This document shows positions 12,147 to 24,195 of a stretch of 64,000 nt of DNA, in pieces (position 1 is the stretch's first letter; every line of letters starts with the position of its first letter). The DNA comes from Spodoptera frugiperda (taxonomy: Eukaryota; Arthropoda; Insecta; Lepidoptera; Noctuidae). The translations under genes and the position numbers were made by a program. The notes beneath the pieces are model-generated. The model did no database searches and had not been told where the DNA came from. It saw nothing but the letters and a program-made list of their open reading frames with translations. Where the stretch lies: NCBI RefSeq assembly GCF_023101765.2, contig NC_064214.1, forward strand, positions 9,554,001 to 9,618,000. Reading direction: 5' to 3'.

Positions 12147-12430
12147 ATATCAACAGTCTATAAGTGGCCACTGCTGACCAAAAGCCTCTTCTTACATGGA
12201 GAAGGTTTGAGCATTAATCACCACGCTTACTCAATGCAGGCTGACGATTTTAAACTTATAATTACAAATTATAAGCTCAGGTTTCCTCACGATTATTTCC
12301 TTCATCTTTTATTACTGGGGTCTAATAATTTTAACTATTATGGAAGAAGTCACATTGGTATTTGCCGTTAGTAGGCTTCGAACCCTCATGCATGGGAAAC
12401 GTCTTAAAACTCCAGGCTACTACGACCTTA
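12147..12430 (-). mobile_element. tRNA-derived SINE, family C
   Basis: Minus strand: head with GAGGGTTCGAAGCCTACTAA (B box), body, and an end pairing with the RTE-type AGTGGCCACTTATAGACTGT plus a TGATATGATG tail. An RTE LINE is the likely mobilising partner. Confidence 0.75.
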
Positions 12431-12718
12431 AGGTTATAAGTAAGACTATTTTTATAATACAGGTCGTCAGTCGTCCATTACCAGTTACAACATTCCGAAA
12501 TCACAGAGTTCCTAAATAGATATTAAGCACTGAATAATAACTTTTGAGTTCAGTCAAAATGTTTGTTGGTTCAACTGTGTTTATGCTGAAATATAGAAGC
12601 GTTTCCTCCCAAAGTAATTTATACTAGAATAATTTTAATGCCAAGGTTAGTTTTAAACTTTTTGGTCTAAATAAAGGTTTACGGGAGATTAATTTTGGGA
12701 CTATGTTGCTAACCTGTA

Positions 12719-12797
12719 CCGTTAGTATGAATTTGCTTTACGTTTCACGACAACAGCGCGTTCGATGCTCTGATTGGCCGGTTCGAATAAACTACCC
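12719..12797 (+). repeat. Partial copy of the GCGCTCTGATTGG MITE family
   Basis: Contains TTTGCTTTACGTTTCACGA and TGCTCTGATTGGCCGGTTCG. The 63-aa ORF here is not a gene. Confidence 0.55.
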
Positions 12798-13784
12798 AAT
12801 CTGTACCCTTAGTTTTTTGAGATTCGGGAGTCGGTCTGCTAAATTATTACTTGCCAGACTGACAGTATTTCCAATATGGACGATTTGTAATTAGTACTTA
12901 AACGTTGCATCGATATATTAAGTCTCAAAAATGTCTTCATTCGTATTAACACGGAAGTATATCAGAGTTGTTTTGAAGACTACCGTCAAACACTCTTTGT
13001 ATAGTCTATACAACAGACTGGCCAAGGAATGAACAGTTCGTGTCATCCAGACTTCAAATATCTATATGTTGTAGTGTTTCCTAGTCAGTATTTCCAAGTA
13101 GTCGGTGGCTCCAGCTACTTACTACTCTTTCCTACATGTTGCATGATTACAACATGAGTGTTGTATCGAAGACAACCGTCAAGAAACTACAAATTCATTC
13201 GTGTGACCTTTATATAATCATTCTTCGGAATTATTTTTTTGTGCTGTGCGTCAATATTTGTGTAATGAGCTATATTGTCTTCATCTATGTTATCAGAAGC
13301 AATGGCTGAATGTTGAACGGTCAATGAACTCTTTAAATATTGTCCCCAGAGACATTCAAGCTCCCGATGAAGTTTCTCTAATCAGTATGTCCACTACTTA
13401 CATGGTATAATACAATTTCCCCACTTACAACTATTCGCCGTGCTAAGTGGTAATTTTATATTTCAATGTCATTCGCAGACATTTCTAACACATTTAAAGA
13501 ATTAAGTATTGTATAAAGTTCTATCAAAGAACAACCGACAAGAAACTTGACAACTAATGAAAAGCAAAAACGCTTATCCCAATCATCTCTACTGTCCAGA
13601 TCCAGGTTTAAACACATTTTAATGATTTAAAGTGATCATTCACATTGAATATTTCTCAGATGTTTACAAGGCGGGGCCATTCTTCATTTTGTCGTCTTGT
13701 TGTTTGTTACGTCTTATAACCGACAAATGAGGTTCCTACGTTTGTTCTAATTGTGTGTAAAGGTCTAAAGGTCTAAAGGAAACT

Positions 13785-13926
13785 CGTATCCTTTACGTTG
13801 AACGAACATGAAACTAGAACGCTTTCGGCGCTCTGATTAGCTGACGCGAATGATCCAACCAATCAGAGCGCCGAACACGCTCTCGTTTCGATTGCTTTAA
13901 AAATAAAGGAAACTTGTACTAAGGGT
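13785..13926. repeat. Foldback MITE with GCGCTCTGATTGG core
   Basis: A perfect 13-bp inverted pair CGGCGCTCTGATT (13826-13838 / 13861-13873) with weaker outer pairing to the ..TTGTACTAAGG end. Related pieces are at 12719-12797, 55753-55840, 5402-5444 and 27466-27508 (GTTTCGATTACTTTAAAC). Confidence 0.65.
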
Positions 13927-14185
13927 ACCTACTGTTAGTCGGCTTCATACGACTTAAAAGGTTGAGTGTCAAAAGGTTGTCTGGAATTATGTGGAGTATT
14001 AAGTCGGTATAAAACCACATATATAGACTTATTGGATAAGGAATTATTGATAAGTGACTACAGTTGGTTACCTAAGAGCTTTTTGGAAAGCCAGAAAATT
14101 AAATAAGGCTTACTAGATGAAATTTTTAACAGAGAAACTTTGAAACAAAATTTGCCAAATCGGTCTAGCCCATTTCAAGTTTTGG

Positions 14186-14197
14186 GGAGGCTAACAA
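14186..14197. repeat. Target duplication of the RTE LINE (3' side)
   Basis: GGAGGCTAACAA, identical to 16480-16491. Confidence 0.9.
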
Positions 14198-14209
14198 TCA
14201 TCATCATCA

Positions 14210-15880
14210 TCAGCCGAGAGACGTCCACTGCTGAACAAAGGCCTCCCCCTTGGTCCTCCACGTAGAACGACAAGCCGCCACCTGCATCCACTGGCTCCCC
14301 GCCACTCTGACGATGTCGTCGGTCCACCTAGTGGGAGGTCTGCCCACGCTGCGTCTTCCGGTCCGCGGTCGCCACTCAGTCACCTTCCTGGCCCAGCGGC
14401 CATCAGTCCTCCGAGCGACGTGGCCTGCCCATTGCCACTTCAGCCTGCATATTTTGAGAGCTATGTCTGTAACTCTTGTTCTTTGGCGAATTTCCATATT
14501 TCGGATTTTGTCGCGCAAAGATACTCCGAGCATAGCTCTCTCCATCGCGCGCTGGGCGACTCTGAGCCTTTCTAAAAGGCCAGCAGTTAGGGACCATGTC
14601 TCGGTACCGTACGTCATCACTGGCAACACACACTGGTTGTACATCCTGGTCTTCAGACACTGCGGGATTTTTGACGAGAAGACTTCATGCAACTTCCCAA
14701 ATGCTGCCCATCCGAGTTGGATTCTTCGAGCGACCTCTTTCTCGAAGTTGGACCTACCTAGCTGGATGATCTGACCCAGGTATGTGTAGTGGTCTACAAC
14801 TTCGAGTATATCGCTCCCAACGACAACCGGTATAGGTGCAACATGGACATTTGACATGATTTTCGTCTTGTCCATGTTCATTTTAAGGCCCACCTGTTGG
14901 GAAACGGTATTGAGGTCGCTGAGCATGGTGTTCAGCTCTTCCAGCGACTCTGCCATTACGACTATGTCATCGGCGAAACGGAGATGAGTGATGTATTCGC
15001 CATTAATGTTGATGCCGCGTCCGCTCCAGTCCAAGAGCTTAAAAACGTCCTCCAGTGCGTTCGTGAACAGTTTCGGAGATATAACGTCTCCCTGTCTCAC
15101 GCCCTTCCGCAACTGGATTGGCCTCGTAGTCTCTTCCTGGAGTCGGATGCGCATGGTGGCGTTGTTATACAAACACTTCAAAACCTCGATGTATCTATAG
15201 TCGATGTGGCACCGCTGGAGAGACTGCAGCACCGCCCAGGTTTCGATTGAATCGAAGGCTTTCTCATAGTCCACAAACGCCAAGCATAGTGGCAAGTTAT
15301 ACTCCTCGGTCTTCTGTATAACCTGCCGCAGCGTATGAATGTGGTCTATGGTACTGAAACCTTTTCGGAATCCGGCTTGTTCGGGAGGCTGGAAGTCATC
15401 AAGCCTGCGTTCGAGACGGTTCGTGATGACCCTCGAAAACAGCTTATACACATGGCTCAGAAGTGAGATAGGTCTGTAGTTCTTTAGCAGACAGTTGTCG
15501 CCTTTTTTAAAGAACAGAACCACCACACTCCGTTGCCATGCTGCCGGCGTGGTTCCCTCGAGTATGACGGAATTGAATAGCTTCTGGAGGACTAAAAGTA
15601 TCGGTTTTCCACCCGCTCGCAGAAGTTCCGACGTGATTCCGTCATCGCCCGGCGCCTTGTTGTTTTTAAGCTGTTTTAGAGCCATCCTAATCTCGTACAG
15701 GCTGATGTCTGGGATATCCTCAGTGTAGTGCCGCGTCAGTTTAGCTCTTGGGTCCCGAGCTGTACCGACGATGGGTTGCCGTGTTGAGGTGTATAACTGT
15801 CCGTAAAACCTCTCGAGCTCTCCGAGGATCTCGGACTTCGACGAGATGACGCTGCCATCCTCGGTCTTCAGCCTCGTCAT
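14210..15880 (-). CDS. RTE reverse transcriptase (C-terminal 556 aa)
   Basis: An open frame carrying the RT palm and fingers: NNKAPGDDGITSELL (73-87), NYRPISLLS (134-142), AFVDYEKAFDS (201-211, motif A), VRQGDVISP (261-269) and RFADDIVVM (301-309, motif C with FADD). Downstream is the RTE-typical C-terminal region ending GRPPTRWTDDIVRVAGSQWM. All RT motifs are intact. The natural protein is an endonuclease-RT fusion of roughly 1000 aa; this frame starts late because the copy has lost the linker. Reading upstream of the Met in the same frame gives IERNKGSKVFAKNSSVGQSQ back to a TAG near 15945. Confidence 0.9.
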   Translation of the reverse strand: MTRLKTEDGSVISSKSEILGELERFYGQLYTSTRQPIVGTARDPRAKLTRHYTEDIPDISLYEIRMALKQLKNNKAPGDDGITSELLRAGGKPILLVLQKLFNSVILEGTTPAAWQRSVVVLFFKKGDNCLLKNYRPISLLSHVYKLFSRVITNRLERRLDDFQPPEQAGFRKGFSTIDHIHTLRQVIQKTEEYNLPLCLAFVDYEKAFDSIETWAVLQSLQRCHIDYRYIEVLKCLYNNATMRIRLQEETTRPIQLRKGVRQGDVISPKLFTNALEDVFKLLDWSGRGININGEYITHLRFADDIVVMAESLEELNTMLSDLNTVSQQVGLKMNMDKTKIMSNVHVAPIPVVVGSDILEVVDHYTYLGQIIQLGRSNFEKEVARRIQLGWAAFGKLHEVFSSKIPQCLKTRMYNQCVLPVMTYGTETWSLTAGLLERLRVAQRAMERAMLGVSLRDKIRNMEIRQRTRVTDIALKICRLKWQWAGHVARRTDGRWARKVTEWRPRTGRRSVGRPPTRWTDDIVRVAGSQWMQVAACRSTWRTKGEAFVQQWTSLG

Positions 15881-15935
15881 TTGGCTTTGCCCAACAGACG
15901 AATTCTTTGCGAAGACTTTTGAGCCCTTGTTTCGC

Positions 15936-16478
15936 TCAATTAAGTCTCTCTAGACACTGGAAGCGATTTTGCAGTTGGAGTTGAAACTGCTCGGGGTTTT
16001 GGATCTGGGCACGTCCAGGGCGGAGCGTGGACTTCACCAGGCGTGACCGCTCTAGTTTTATATTGATGTTCAGTGTGCCCCTGACAATACGGTGATCGCT
16101 ACCGGTTTTCACCTTCGCTATCACAGAGACATCACTGAATATACGTCTTTCGGTCGCCATGATGAAGTCGATCTCATTTTTGGTAGAACCATCAGGGCTT
16201 ATCCATGTCCACTTCTTGGCCGGTCGCTTCTGGAAGAAGGAGTTCATCAAATAGAGTCTCTCCCTCTCCATAAAGTCGACCAGCCGCTGGCCCCGATGGT
16301 TTCGCTGCCCATATCCAAATGGCCCTATTCTCAACTCATCGCTATTCCGTGTGCCCACCTTTGCATTGAAATCCCCCATCACAACGGTGAAGTGTGTTTC
16401 GGAGGAGTGTATGGCTTTTGAAATTTCCTCATACAGAGCCTCTACTTCGTCGTCACAATGTGTCGAGGTCGGCGCTAA
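15936..16478 (-). pseudogene. RTE endonuclease fragment, separated from its RT by a deletion
   Basis: Open frame from the truncation point at 16478 to a stop at 15936. It has the APE-type endonuclease motifs VVMGDFNAKVG, NEIDFIM and the catalytic SDHR. The N-terminal half of the endonuclease is missing. The frame ends RFQCLERLN-stop, and the RT begins in another frame a few bases later: the linker expected between endonuclease and RT is deleted, with a frameshift, so no fusion protein can be made. Confidence 0.88.
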
Positions 16479-16479
16479 A

Positions 16480-16491
16480 GGAGGCTAACAA
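16480..16491. repeat. Target duplication of the RTE LINE (5' side)
   Basis: GGAGGCTAACAA, identical to 14186-14197. Confidence 0.9.
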
Positions 16492-16904
16492 ACAGCAATT
16501 GAATTCAAAGTCAAAGTCAGTCCGTTACTAAGGAATAGTTTAGGTAATTATTAAATGTCTCTGAGTACGACCGTAAGGGACTTATCATATAAACATTTTA
16601 CCAATAAAATCAGGTCTTAAGAAGGTCTTAGAAAAGATTTCTAAATAAATGGTTAAGAAAATCTACAGTTTTAATGCTTGTGCTTATCACAACTGCAGGT
16701 GGTAAATAATGGTTCCACTTTTATCGAACAAATTGTTCGTCGGTAATGGTCGGGAAATCACTGCACCTGGTCACAGCTATAGTGTCTGATTTAGAAGAAA
16801 TTGTGGGGAGAATATTGGATTTTGAACCTCTAATTTAAGATGTTCGATTGATTTTTTTTCTGTAACTTATTGTAAGTTTATTTGGATAATATTATATAGC
16901 TACT

Positions 16905-17285
16905 AGCGGACCCGACAGACGTTGTCCTGTCTACACGTCTTTAATTTGAAAATTTTAAACTTTTTTTAATAAGCTAAAACATTCTGGACCATTTTGATGA
17001 AAATTATTATTCAAATGTTATGACAATATCTAACGTCATTAATATTTGACACTGCGATGGTAGCGCCGTCTGTCAGATCCAATGTAAAACATGCCAAAAT
17101 CAACAACTACTAATAAATTATAAATTAATTAAAAAAACATTGTCCAGCGGACAAAATTGTGAATCTAAACCATTCTCAGATCCCCTTGAACACACACAAA
17201 AAAAAAAATCATCAAAATCGGTCCAGTCGTTTAAGAGAAGTTCAGTGACATACACACTTACATAAGAATTATATATATAAAGATT
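16905..17285. repeat. Dispersed LINE-like repeat with TA-rich tail
   Basis: Starts ACTAGCGGACCCGACAGACG, contains ATCGGTCCAGTCGTTTAAGA and ACATACACACTTACATAAG, ends ATTATATATATAAAGAT. This 'CTAGC..ACCCG ... tatataaagat' layout recurs in insect genomes; the element class was not determined. Confidence 0.55.
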
Positions 17286-17320
17286 TATCAATAAACCTCA
17301 CTAATTCAATTTTGTTTGAA

Positions 17321-17604
17321 TAAGCCGGTAAAAGAGCAGACCGGTCGCCTGATGGTAAGCAATCGCCGCTGCTCATGGACACTCGGAACACCAAAGGCGC
17401 CACAAATGCATTGCCAGCCTTTTGGATGTTACGAATTTAAGGGTTGTTGGGAAATCGGGGATTGGGACGATTGGGAAGGAGGGTATTGGGCCTCCGGTAA
17501 CCTCACTCACAAAGCTAGCGTTGTTTCACGTCAGTTTTCTGTGAGGCCGTGGTATCACTCCGGTCGAGCCAACCCATTCGTACCGAAACATGGCTCTCCC
17601 AGAC
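17321..17604 (+). mobile_element. ~290-bp SINE-like family E, bounded copy
   Basis: From TAAGCCGGTAAAAGAGCAGA to CATGGCTCTCCCAGAC, flanked by TTGTTTGAA (17312-17320 and 17605-17613). Read on the minus strand it starts with a GGGAGAGCCATG head and ends towards an A-rich tail in other copies. The 98-aa ORF is a by-product of the repeat. Confidence 0.78.
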
Positions 17605-18039
17605 TTGTTTGAAACAATAATGAATAATATAATAATATTTTATTAAAAGGGACATTCCAGACAAACAATAAAGATAATTTTATTCGCGACTGTCAACAAA
17701 ATAAAATAATGCTAATATTACTAATAAAATACTATTAGATAAAACGTAATATAATTGTATTCCTTTAACAGTCTGAGGAGGGTAGTACATTTGCGACCTA
17801 ATAGTTACGTGATTAAAGTCTATTTTAGATCAAAGACAGTAATGATATAAAATATTATTTGATGAAAGGGAATTATAAATTATATTATGAGTTATTTTAT
17901 TTATTTTACTTAGTGAACTAATAAAGGTAGTTAAGTTAAACATTATACATACGTACCTACATACCTACATATATCTCACTTAAATTGTGTGTACTATTTT
18001 ATTTTTCTAGGAAGTAGCCGCTATTATACGGTACAGTAA

Positions 18040-18398
18040 GGGCTATATTTCACCGAGACACTATGGCGGTGCAATCAGATGCACGACCATGGTGTCCGTA
18101 AGATACTATACAGACACCAGAGTCGCCACACACATTGCTACAGTATCAAAATTGACCTTGAAGACATAAGCCTGACAGCCGGACTGGCAGCTGAATGATT
18201 GACACAGCATACAGGCTTTGTGGTGACGCAACCAAGGTAAAAGTGCGGCCAGTAGCATTCTATGCTGCCGTCCGAACTGGTTGCACATGCACACCCAGGT
18301 GGACACCAGGTGAGTAGTGACTCTCTACAGAGCTGTATATATTTTGTTGGTAGCGGTAACTAGTTGCGCCATCATGGTGACCCAGTGAAATATAGCCC
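18040..18398. mobile_element. TIR MITE with GGGCTATATTTCAC ends
   Basis: 359 bp; perfect 14-bp terminal inverted repeats, with looser pairing continuing to ~30 bp (GACAC.ATGG / GTCACCATG). Flanking TAA and AAA could be a mutated Harbinger-type duplication. No coding sequence. Confidence 0.7.
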
Positions 18399-19056
18399 AA
18401 AAAGCAAAATTATTAGTCTACTTCTGATTAGACACATTCAAATAAATATTCACATGGCTATGTTTAGAACATTAATCACCATACCTGCTACAAGGATTGC
18501 AAAAATCATACTAAAAATTCGATAAGATTCAAAGATTCTATTCAGTATTTTGAAATCAAAAAGCTATAAAAAGTGAACGACTCTGGGCGCCAATAACACT
18601 GACGATATTTTTCTACTTACATACCAATATAGTTCAGCTACCGTTCTTTTAAATAACATGCCAAACCATTTCAAAAACAAAATCTATCACACGATATTAG
18701 TTGAAAATCACTCCAATCACTTCATATCACTGTCGAAGATTTCTTTACTGGGTCAGAGTCCCAGTTAAGTCCGCGGCCCTTCGAATCCCTTTGTGTTTAG
18801 CCCTTATCTTCAATTCCTGATAGTTTTCAGGCCTGTCAAATTTCTTCCGGGGGATCGATCGTCCATTTTGTGCCGTAAATATCGCCAGTTTCCACATTTA
18901 GGTTAGGCTTGTGTTATAGGAAATTCTTTGAGAAAGCTTTTTGTTGTTGTATTTTTGGAAGGTGATGTTTTAGGGAAGTGGTTATTGTGTTTTTAACTCT
19001 AAATAATGATACTAAGTAATTAATTGTGATGGCAGAGTAGAATATATTTGCAGAGG

Positions 19057-19160
19057 TAACCGGAGCTGCGGTTCGAAAAGCAGGAGTAGAAACGGGGTGG
19101 TTTTAAGTCAGTAAGAGTTTAATATTCGCTCTCGCGTCGCCCAGATCAAGAGGCAAAAAC
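19057..19160 (+). mobile_element. Short R1-module retroposon with internal deletion
   Basis: CGGAGCTGCG joined directly to GTTCGAAAAGCAGGAGTAG; the 3' end is lost. Confidence 0.65.
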
Positions 19161-19268
19161 AAAAGAGTAAAATATATTATTTGTCACTAGACTTATTTTC
19201 CCTTAAATTCTAGTAAAAGCCAACTAAGGGAATGCACATTTGACAGATACCAGATAGCAGAAAAAAAT

Positions 19269-19427
19269 TCCGGAGCTGCGAACTATTTGGCGAATACCGG
19301 GGTTCCGGCTCGAAAAGCAGGAGTAGGAATGGGGTGGTTTTTAATTAGAAGGGGTTCAAACTCCCTCTTACGTCGTCCTAGGCGGCAGAACTGCAAAGTC
19401 ATAGGATGATTTTCCACCGTTAAAAAA
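19269..19427 (+). mobile_element. Short R1-module retroposon
   Basis: Full-length module from TCCGGAGCTGCGAACTA to TTTTCCACCGTTAAAAAA. Confidence 0.8.
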
Positions 19428-21349
19428 TGCAGAACAATTCTCAAAAGCAGGAAGAAATCATTTCCATAAAGCTTTTAATTATAAAACTCAACACACATTT
19501 CATTTCAAAAACCAACTCATACAATCATGGCAGAAAAGAAATAAAACCGCCACAAACAATAAGATAAAATCACGAAAGGAGCTAAGCTAAAAGAAAGCAA
19601 GAAGCAAAGGCAACAAAGAATTGTACGGCATTCAGCCTTCGCATGTACCGACCGGTATTAAAATTCACGGCGTGGAAAGGTGCAGCACTATTTCGTGCAT
19701 TGTTATTCTAGACACCGAAGCAACCAGTGTAACAACTCTTAATGAAGGATAATCGGTAAATTTTTGTGGCTCTAATTGCCACAGACAAAGGCAGAAAGAT
19801 TTTGTTTCCAGTGCCCGTTTTCCGTAAAAGACACGGCCATTTTGACGTTATTTTTTTTTTCGCGAGGATTTTTTTCCCTCTTTCGAGATTGTTTCGGGGT
19901 TTAAGGTTTAAGAGAAGCTTATTACGAATTTTGTTTTGATATTTATCGGGTTTTTTCTCTACTGTTATTGTTTAAGATACAGCTAATCACGGTCTTTTTA
20001 TAATCCTATTTGCGATTTGTTTGTTATTTTTTAGGGCACTTTTCGACGAAATGTGTAATATCCAATTATAATAAAAGATGTAGAGGTAACTACCAGCTAT
20101 TCCATTGTTTGTTTTGATGCTTTCTTTTGTTCCATTTTTATCTTTATTTACATAATATTGAAGATGCGATGAGGTCGTTGTACTTAAGTATTCATGCTTT
20201 CATTTGTGTCTGTAATGTTTATAATACTTTTTAGACTTTACCTAAAGAATTAGAGCATAAAATACTTTTTTCTCAGTACCCAACAAATCTTGTAAAACAC
20301 TAACTTACTCTATTATTTGAACTATACAAACAATATTCTTCTTTCCAACAATTTCACACTTCATTGCGAAGCAAAAACTTAATAATTGTTCCAGAAAGTT
20401 CCAGACGATATTTATGGCTCTCTAAAGCTGACGGTACGGCAACTTTCTTAGAAAATACGGCCATTAATTTGCGAAAAAAAAAACATTTGAATATTAACGT
20501 TCTAAATACAAATTGATGTTAATTTTATAGGTGGAACAAGTTGGGCCATGTACGTTGGTTATTGGCGATATATCAAGATAAGTGTGGAACTTTGAAACAT
20601 GTTAGCAACTAGCTTACAAGTGGCTTTAAGTGTTGGCTTCCAAGGTGTTATAGTTGGCGGCCATGTTGGCGTAATACAGGCTGTTCTACAACTTGTGGAT
20701 AGCTAAACTGTGACTAAATACAGGGTGAATTATCTCTGGAAAGTTGTTAAAGTTGGTGCATTTACGTGCACTGTCTCAGCTGGGGCTTTTATACTAAATT
20801 GTCTTGAAATAGTATCCATGGCTTAATTTGGACTCTTACTAAAACTTATGTTCTAGCTGTTTTATCGCGGAAGTTGGTGTTTTTGCAAGTCATTCATCGT
20901 TAAAAACTTTCCTTGGTATACTACTCGTATGATCCTGTTTGATTAACCAACACATGATTTCTTACTCCAGTTTATGATATTGTCCTTAAAACTTTCACCA
21001 AATGACCTCTCATTACTACTATAAACCCAATAACGTATCTCCCAATTACTTTCTAATTACACCTCTGCCTACCCTTTTCTGTAAATAAAAGACCCCAATA
21101 TCTATTACATTAGTATAGTATAGTGTTAAACATACCTATATCAGACCTTGATCAGCGATACTAGACCTCAACCGACAGGTTAGACAAAAGAAACAATATC
21201 AAGGTCATCGGTCTAGATAGTCTTTTGTTTGGACCTAAAAGGCTGAAACACATAATACCTATACATATACCCTTACTTGTAGGTACTACAGGCATAGGCA
21301 AAGTGAAGTGTGGATTTTTAACTTTATTGCCTTTCTAATAGAGTAGACA

Positions 21350-21553
21350 CTCGAGGAGTTGCTGGTCTTTTGGGGGTTAGGAATTTAAGGGTTGTTGGGG
21401 ATTTGAAAGTTTGGGAAGCAGGGTAATTGGGCCTCCGGTAACTTCACTCACACAACGAAACACAATGCAAGCATTATTTCACGTTGGTTTTCTGTGAGGC
21501 CATGGTATTACTCCTGTTAAGCCCATTCGTGCTGAAGCATGGCTCTCCTTCAC
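21350..21553 (+). mobile_element. SINE-like family E, partial
   Basis: TTTTGGGGGTTAGGAATTTA through AAGCATGGCTCTCC; lacks the AAGCCGGTAAAC end. Confidence 0.72.
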
Positions 21554-22782
21554 TAACAGTTTTCAAATGATTCCTAATATTATAAAGGAGGACAACTGAT
21601 TGTTTGCTTCTCTTTTGTGATAATGCAACATGGAACATTTTTGAAGCTGTTGTTTTTTTATATAGTCACGAAGCTAGAGAATAGCATAGACTCAATTTTT
21701 GCTTTAACCACGTGACTAAAGCCTCGAGTAGAAAGCTAGTTTGGTCATAAATCAAATCATGAAATATTATTATTGCCTAAGTTAGGAATATTTGTAACCA
21801 TAGAACAGACTTGAAACTTAGTAATTAGAATTACTACATCCTAGATCCTAGATAATGTAGAACTACTATCATGTTGTATTCTGAGATTAGAGAAATCGTA
21901 TATGGATCTTGATGTGCCTTTTATCACAGAAGGTGCACATCTGCATATTATAGCCATATCACTGTATAGTGTATAATCCAATTTACAAAATGTATGTTAT
22001 TTGAAAATCCAGAAAATCCTGCAATACTTTGACAGATCCGAATCGAACCCGAGACCCCTAGCCCAGTAGTCACACTTGCGCTTCAAATATTGTAATATCT
22101 ATAATTGTAAGTACCAACTTGTTTACATGCAAAGTAATAAAATTACTTCAACACATAAGATTTCTGATTTACCACCACCAATCTCTCATTAACAATGATT
22201 CCAATCAAAAACACGGACACAACAATCATTTTAAAATTAAAATCCATTAACGGACCTGTGATAATGGTTACACCAGGTTGGGTGGTTGGGTTAATGACGT
22301 ATATCGTGATAAACCGACATTAACCGAACGGGTATGCATTGAAAACTAGAAACTTTAATCATTAAGCGACCTATATGGTTATAGAAATGTTTATTACGTT
22401 CCATATTGGGGGTGAAGTTATAACTTTAGATGTTATGCCTCTTTTTGGGTGAAGGCGTGGGTGGACCTTACGTTGCTTTGAGGATAATGTTGATTACGGT
22501 TATCAGTAAGTCTGGTGATTAATGCGCGATCCTTCTTCATATGAAAAGAGTCTTTTGGTCAGTAATGGAATTTACAGGCTGTGTGTGAATGTGATTAGGA
22601 CAGTATGGGTTTTCGAATTTGATATTTGATTCTGCATCTTGCAATTGATTATAAAATACAGGACATTAGGCAGATATTGTTTTTTTTTTTCTTTTATAAA
22701 AGAAACCTAATCAGCGTTTACTAAAAATAAAGGTTTAATCACGTAAAAACGCGGCGATGCAACGCAGCCTTTCTAAGCCTAA

Positions 22783-23968
22783 TAGTCCAGTCAAATAAGG
22801 TTAAACTGGGAGACGTCACCGCGAGATGCCCACGCTGCTAATTTTGTATATACTTGTATAGATCCCAATACTTGTCTTAAAAACATATGACGTTAGTAAA
22901 CCAAAGGGTTATTTTTAGTTAATATTGTATGTGGTCACGTATTCAATAGCAATATTGTAGCATAAAAAACTAATACAACTTTTGTTTAAAGTTTTTTTTA
23001 TTGAATATTTTCGAGATGTGCGATAAGCGTGCGGTCACTTATCTCTTAAAATCACCTATCCGTGATGGTTGTCTATGGATAGGACATTAAAAAATACTTT
23101 ATGGTTCCTACCAAGATTCGTCAACATCAATCGTTTGAAAGATAGACGCTTCTCAAAGTGGAAAAATGAGGTCTATAGAATGTGTCCTGCCCTTTACATT
23201 TATAAGTGAGTAAGAAATCTAAAAAAAATATATGCTGTAGATTTTAATGGAAACTTTCAATGAAAATTGGTTTGAACGAGATATCATAATTAGTTTTTAA
23301 GAATTGATTAAAAGAATTGAGAAAGTGGAAAATTAAGTGTGTTTTTATTAAAAATGTATCAATTCTTAAAAACTAATTATGATATCTCGTTCAAACCAAT
23401 TTTCGTTGAAAGTTTTCATTAAAATCTATAGCATATATTTTTTTTAGTTTTCTTACTAACTTATTTTAAAAGTTAGGGGGCAGGACACATTCGATAGACC
23501 TCATTTTTCCACTTTGGAAGCGTCTATCTTTCAAACGATTGATTTTGACGAAAAATGCTTTTAGGAACCATAACGTATTTTTTATGTCCTATCCATAGAC
23601 AACCATCACGGATAGGTTAGACGAAAAAAAATTTTTTTGAAGAGATGCAGTGACCGCGCGCTCTTCGCCCTCTATCACGAAAACGGTTCACCGTATAAAA
23701 AAAAAGTTTATACAAAAGTTGTAGAGAATTTTGTATGCTACAATATTGCTATTGAATGCAATTACCAAAAACCCATAGGAAATGAGAAATTTCGAAAAAA
23801 CCGCAAAAAAACGATTTTTGGGCCCTTTGACCCTGAATTTTAAGGGTTGCTTACACCCTACCATATGTAAGTTTTGAGACAAGTTTTAGGGGGTCAAAAT
23901 ACAAGTATAGACAAAATTACAGCTGGGTATCTCGAATTCCGAGGTGAATTCCTAAATTGACTGGACTA
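22783..23968. mobile_element. 1.19-kb long inverted repeat (foldback element)
   Basis: Arms 22783-23308 and 23358-23968 around a 49-bp loop. The inner ~245 bp of each arm (about 23063-23308 and 23358-23613) are highly similar; the outer parts are similar with gaps. Outer ends read TAGTCCAGTCAA in inverted orientation. No clear target duplication is seen, and similarity may continue slightly beyond the ends (CAGCCT, GCGGTGATG). No transposase ORF. The short ORFs within are incidental. Confidence 0.8.
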
Positions 23969-24195
23969 TAAGTATAGGCTGTGCGACATCACCGCGTCTG
24001 CGCTCGCTGCACATGATGAAGACTCCCTCTGTGACTCGAAAATAGTAGAGCTTTTCTCAATATATTTACGTGAATAAATTTTCAATTAATTTTGTAAGTC
24101 TCACGATAATTATTATAAAAAACTAATCAACGTATTTATTGAATATTCTCTGTGCCTTAATGTGCTTTATATTTAAAATAAAAAATGACTATATA

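Larger units (their letters stand above)
14198..16479 (-). mobile_element. RTE-clade LINE, 5'-truncated
   Basis: A 2282-bp copy on the minus strand flanked by the 12-bp duplication GGAGGCTAACAA (14186-14197 and 16480-16491). The 3' end is a (GATGAT)n tail, as in RTE elements. The 5' end is cut within the endonuclease. It contains the endonuclease fragment and the reverse transcriptase described separately. It sits in intron 2 of the Ig gene, in the same orientation as the gene. Confidence 0.92.
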
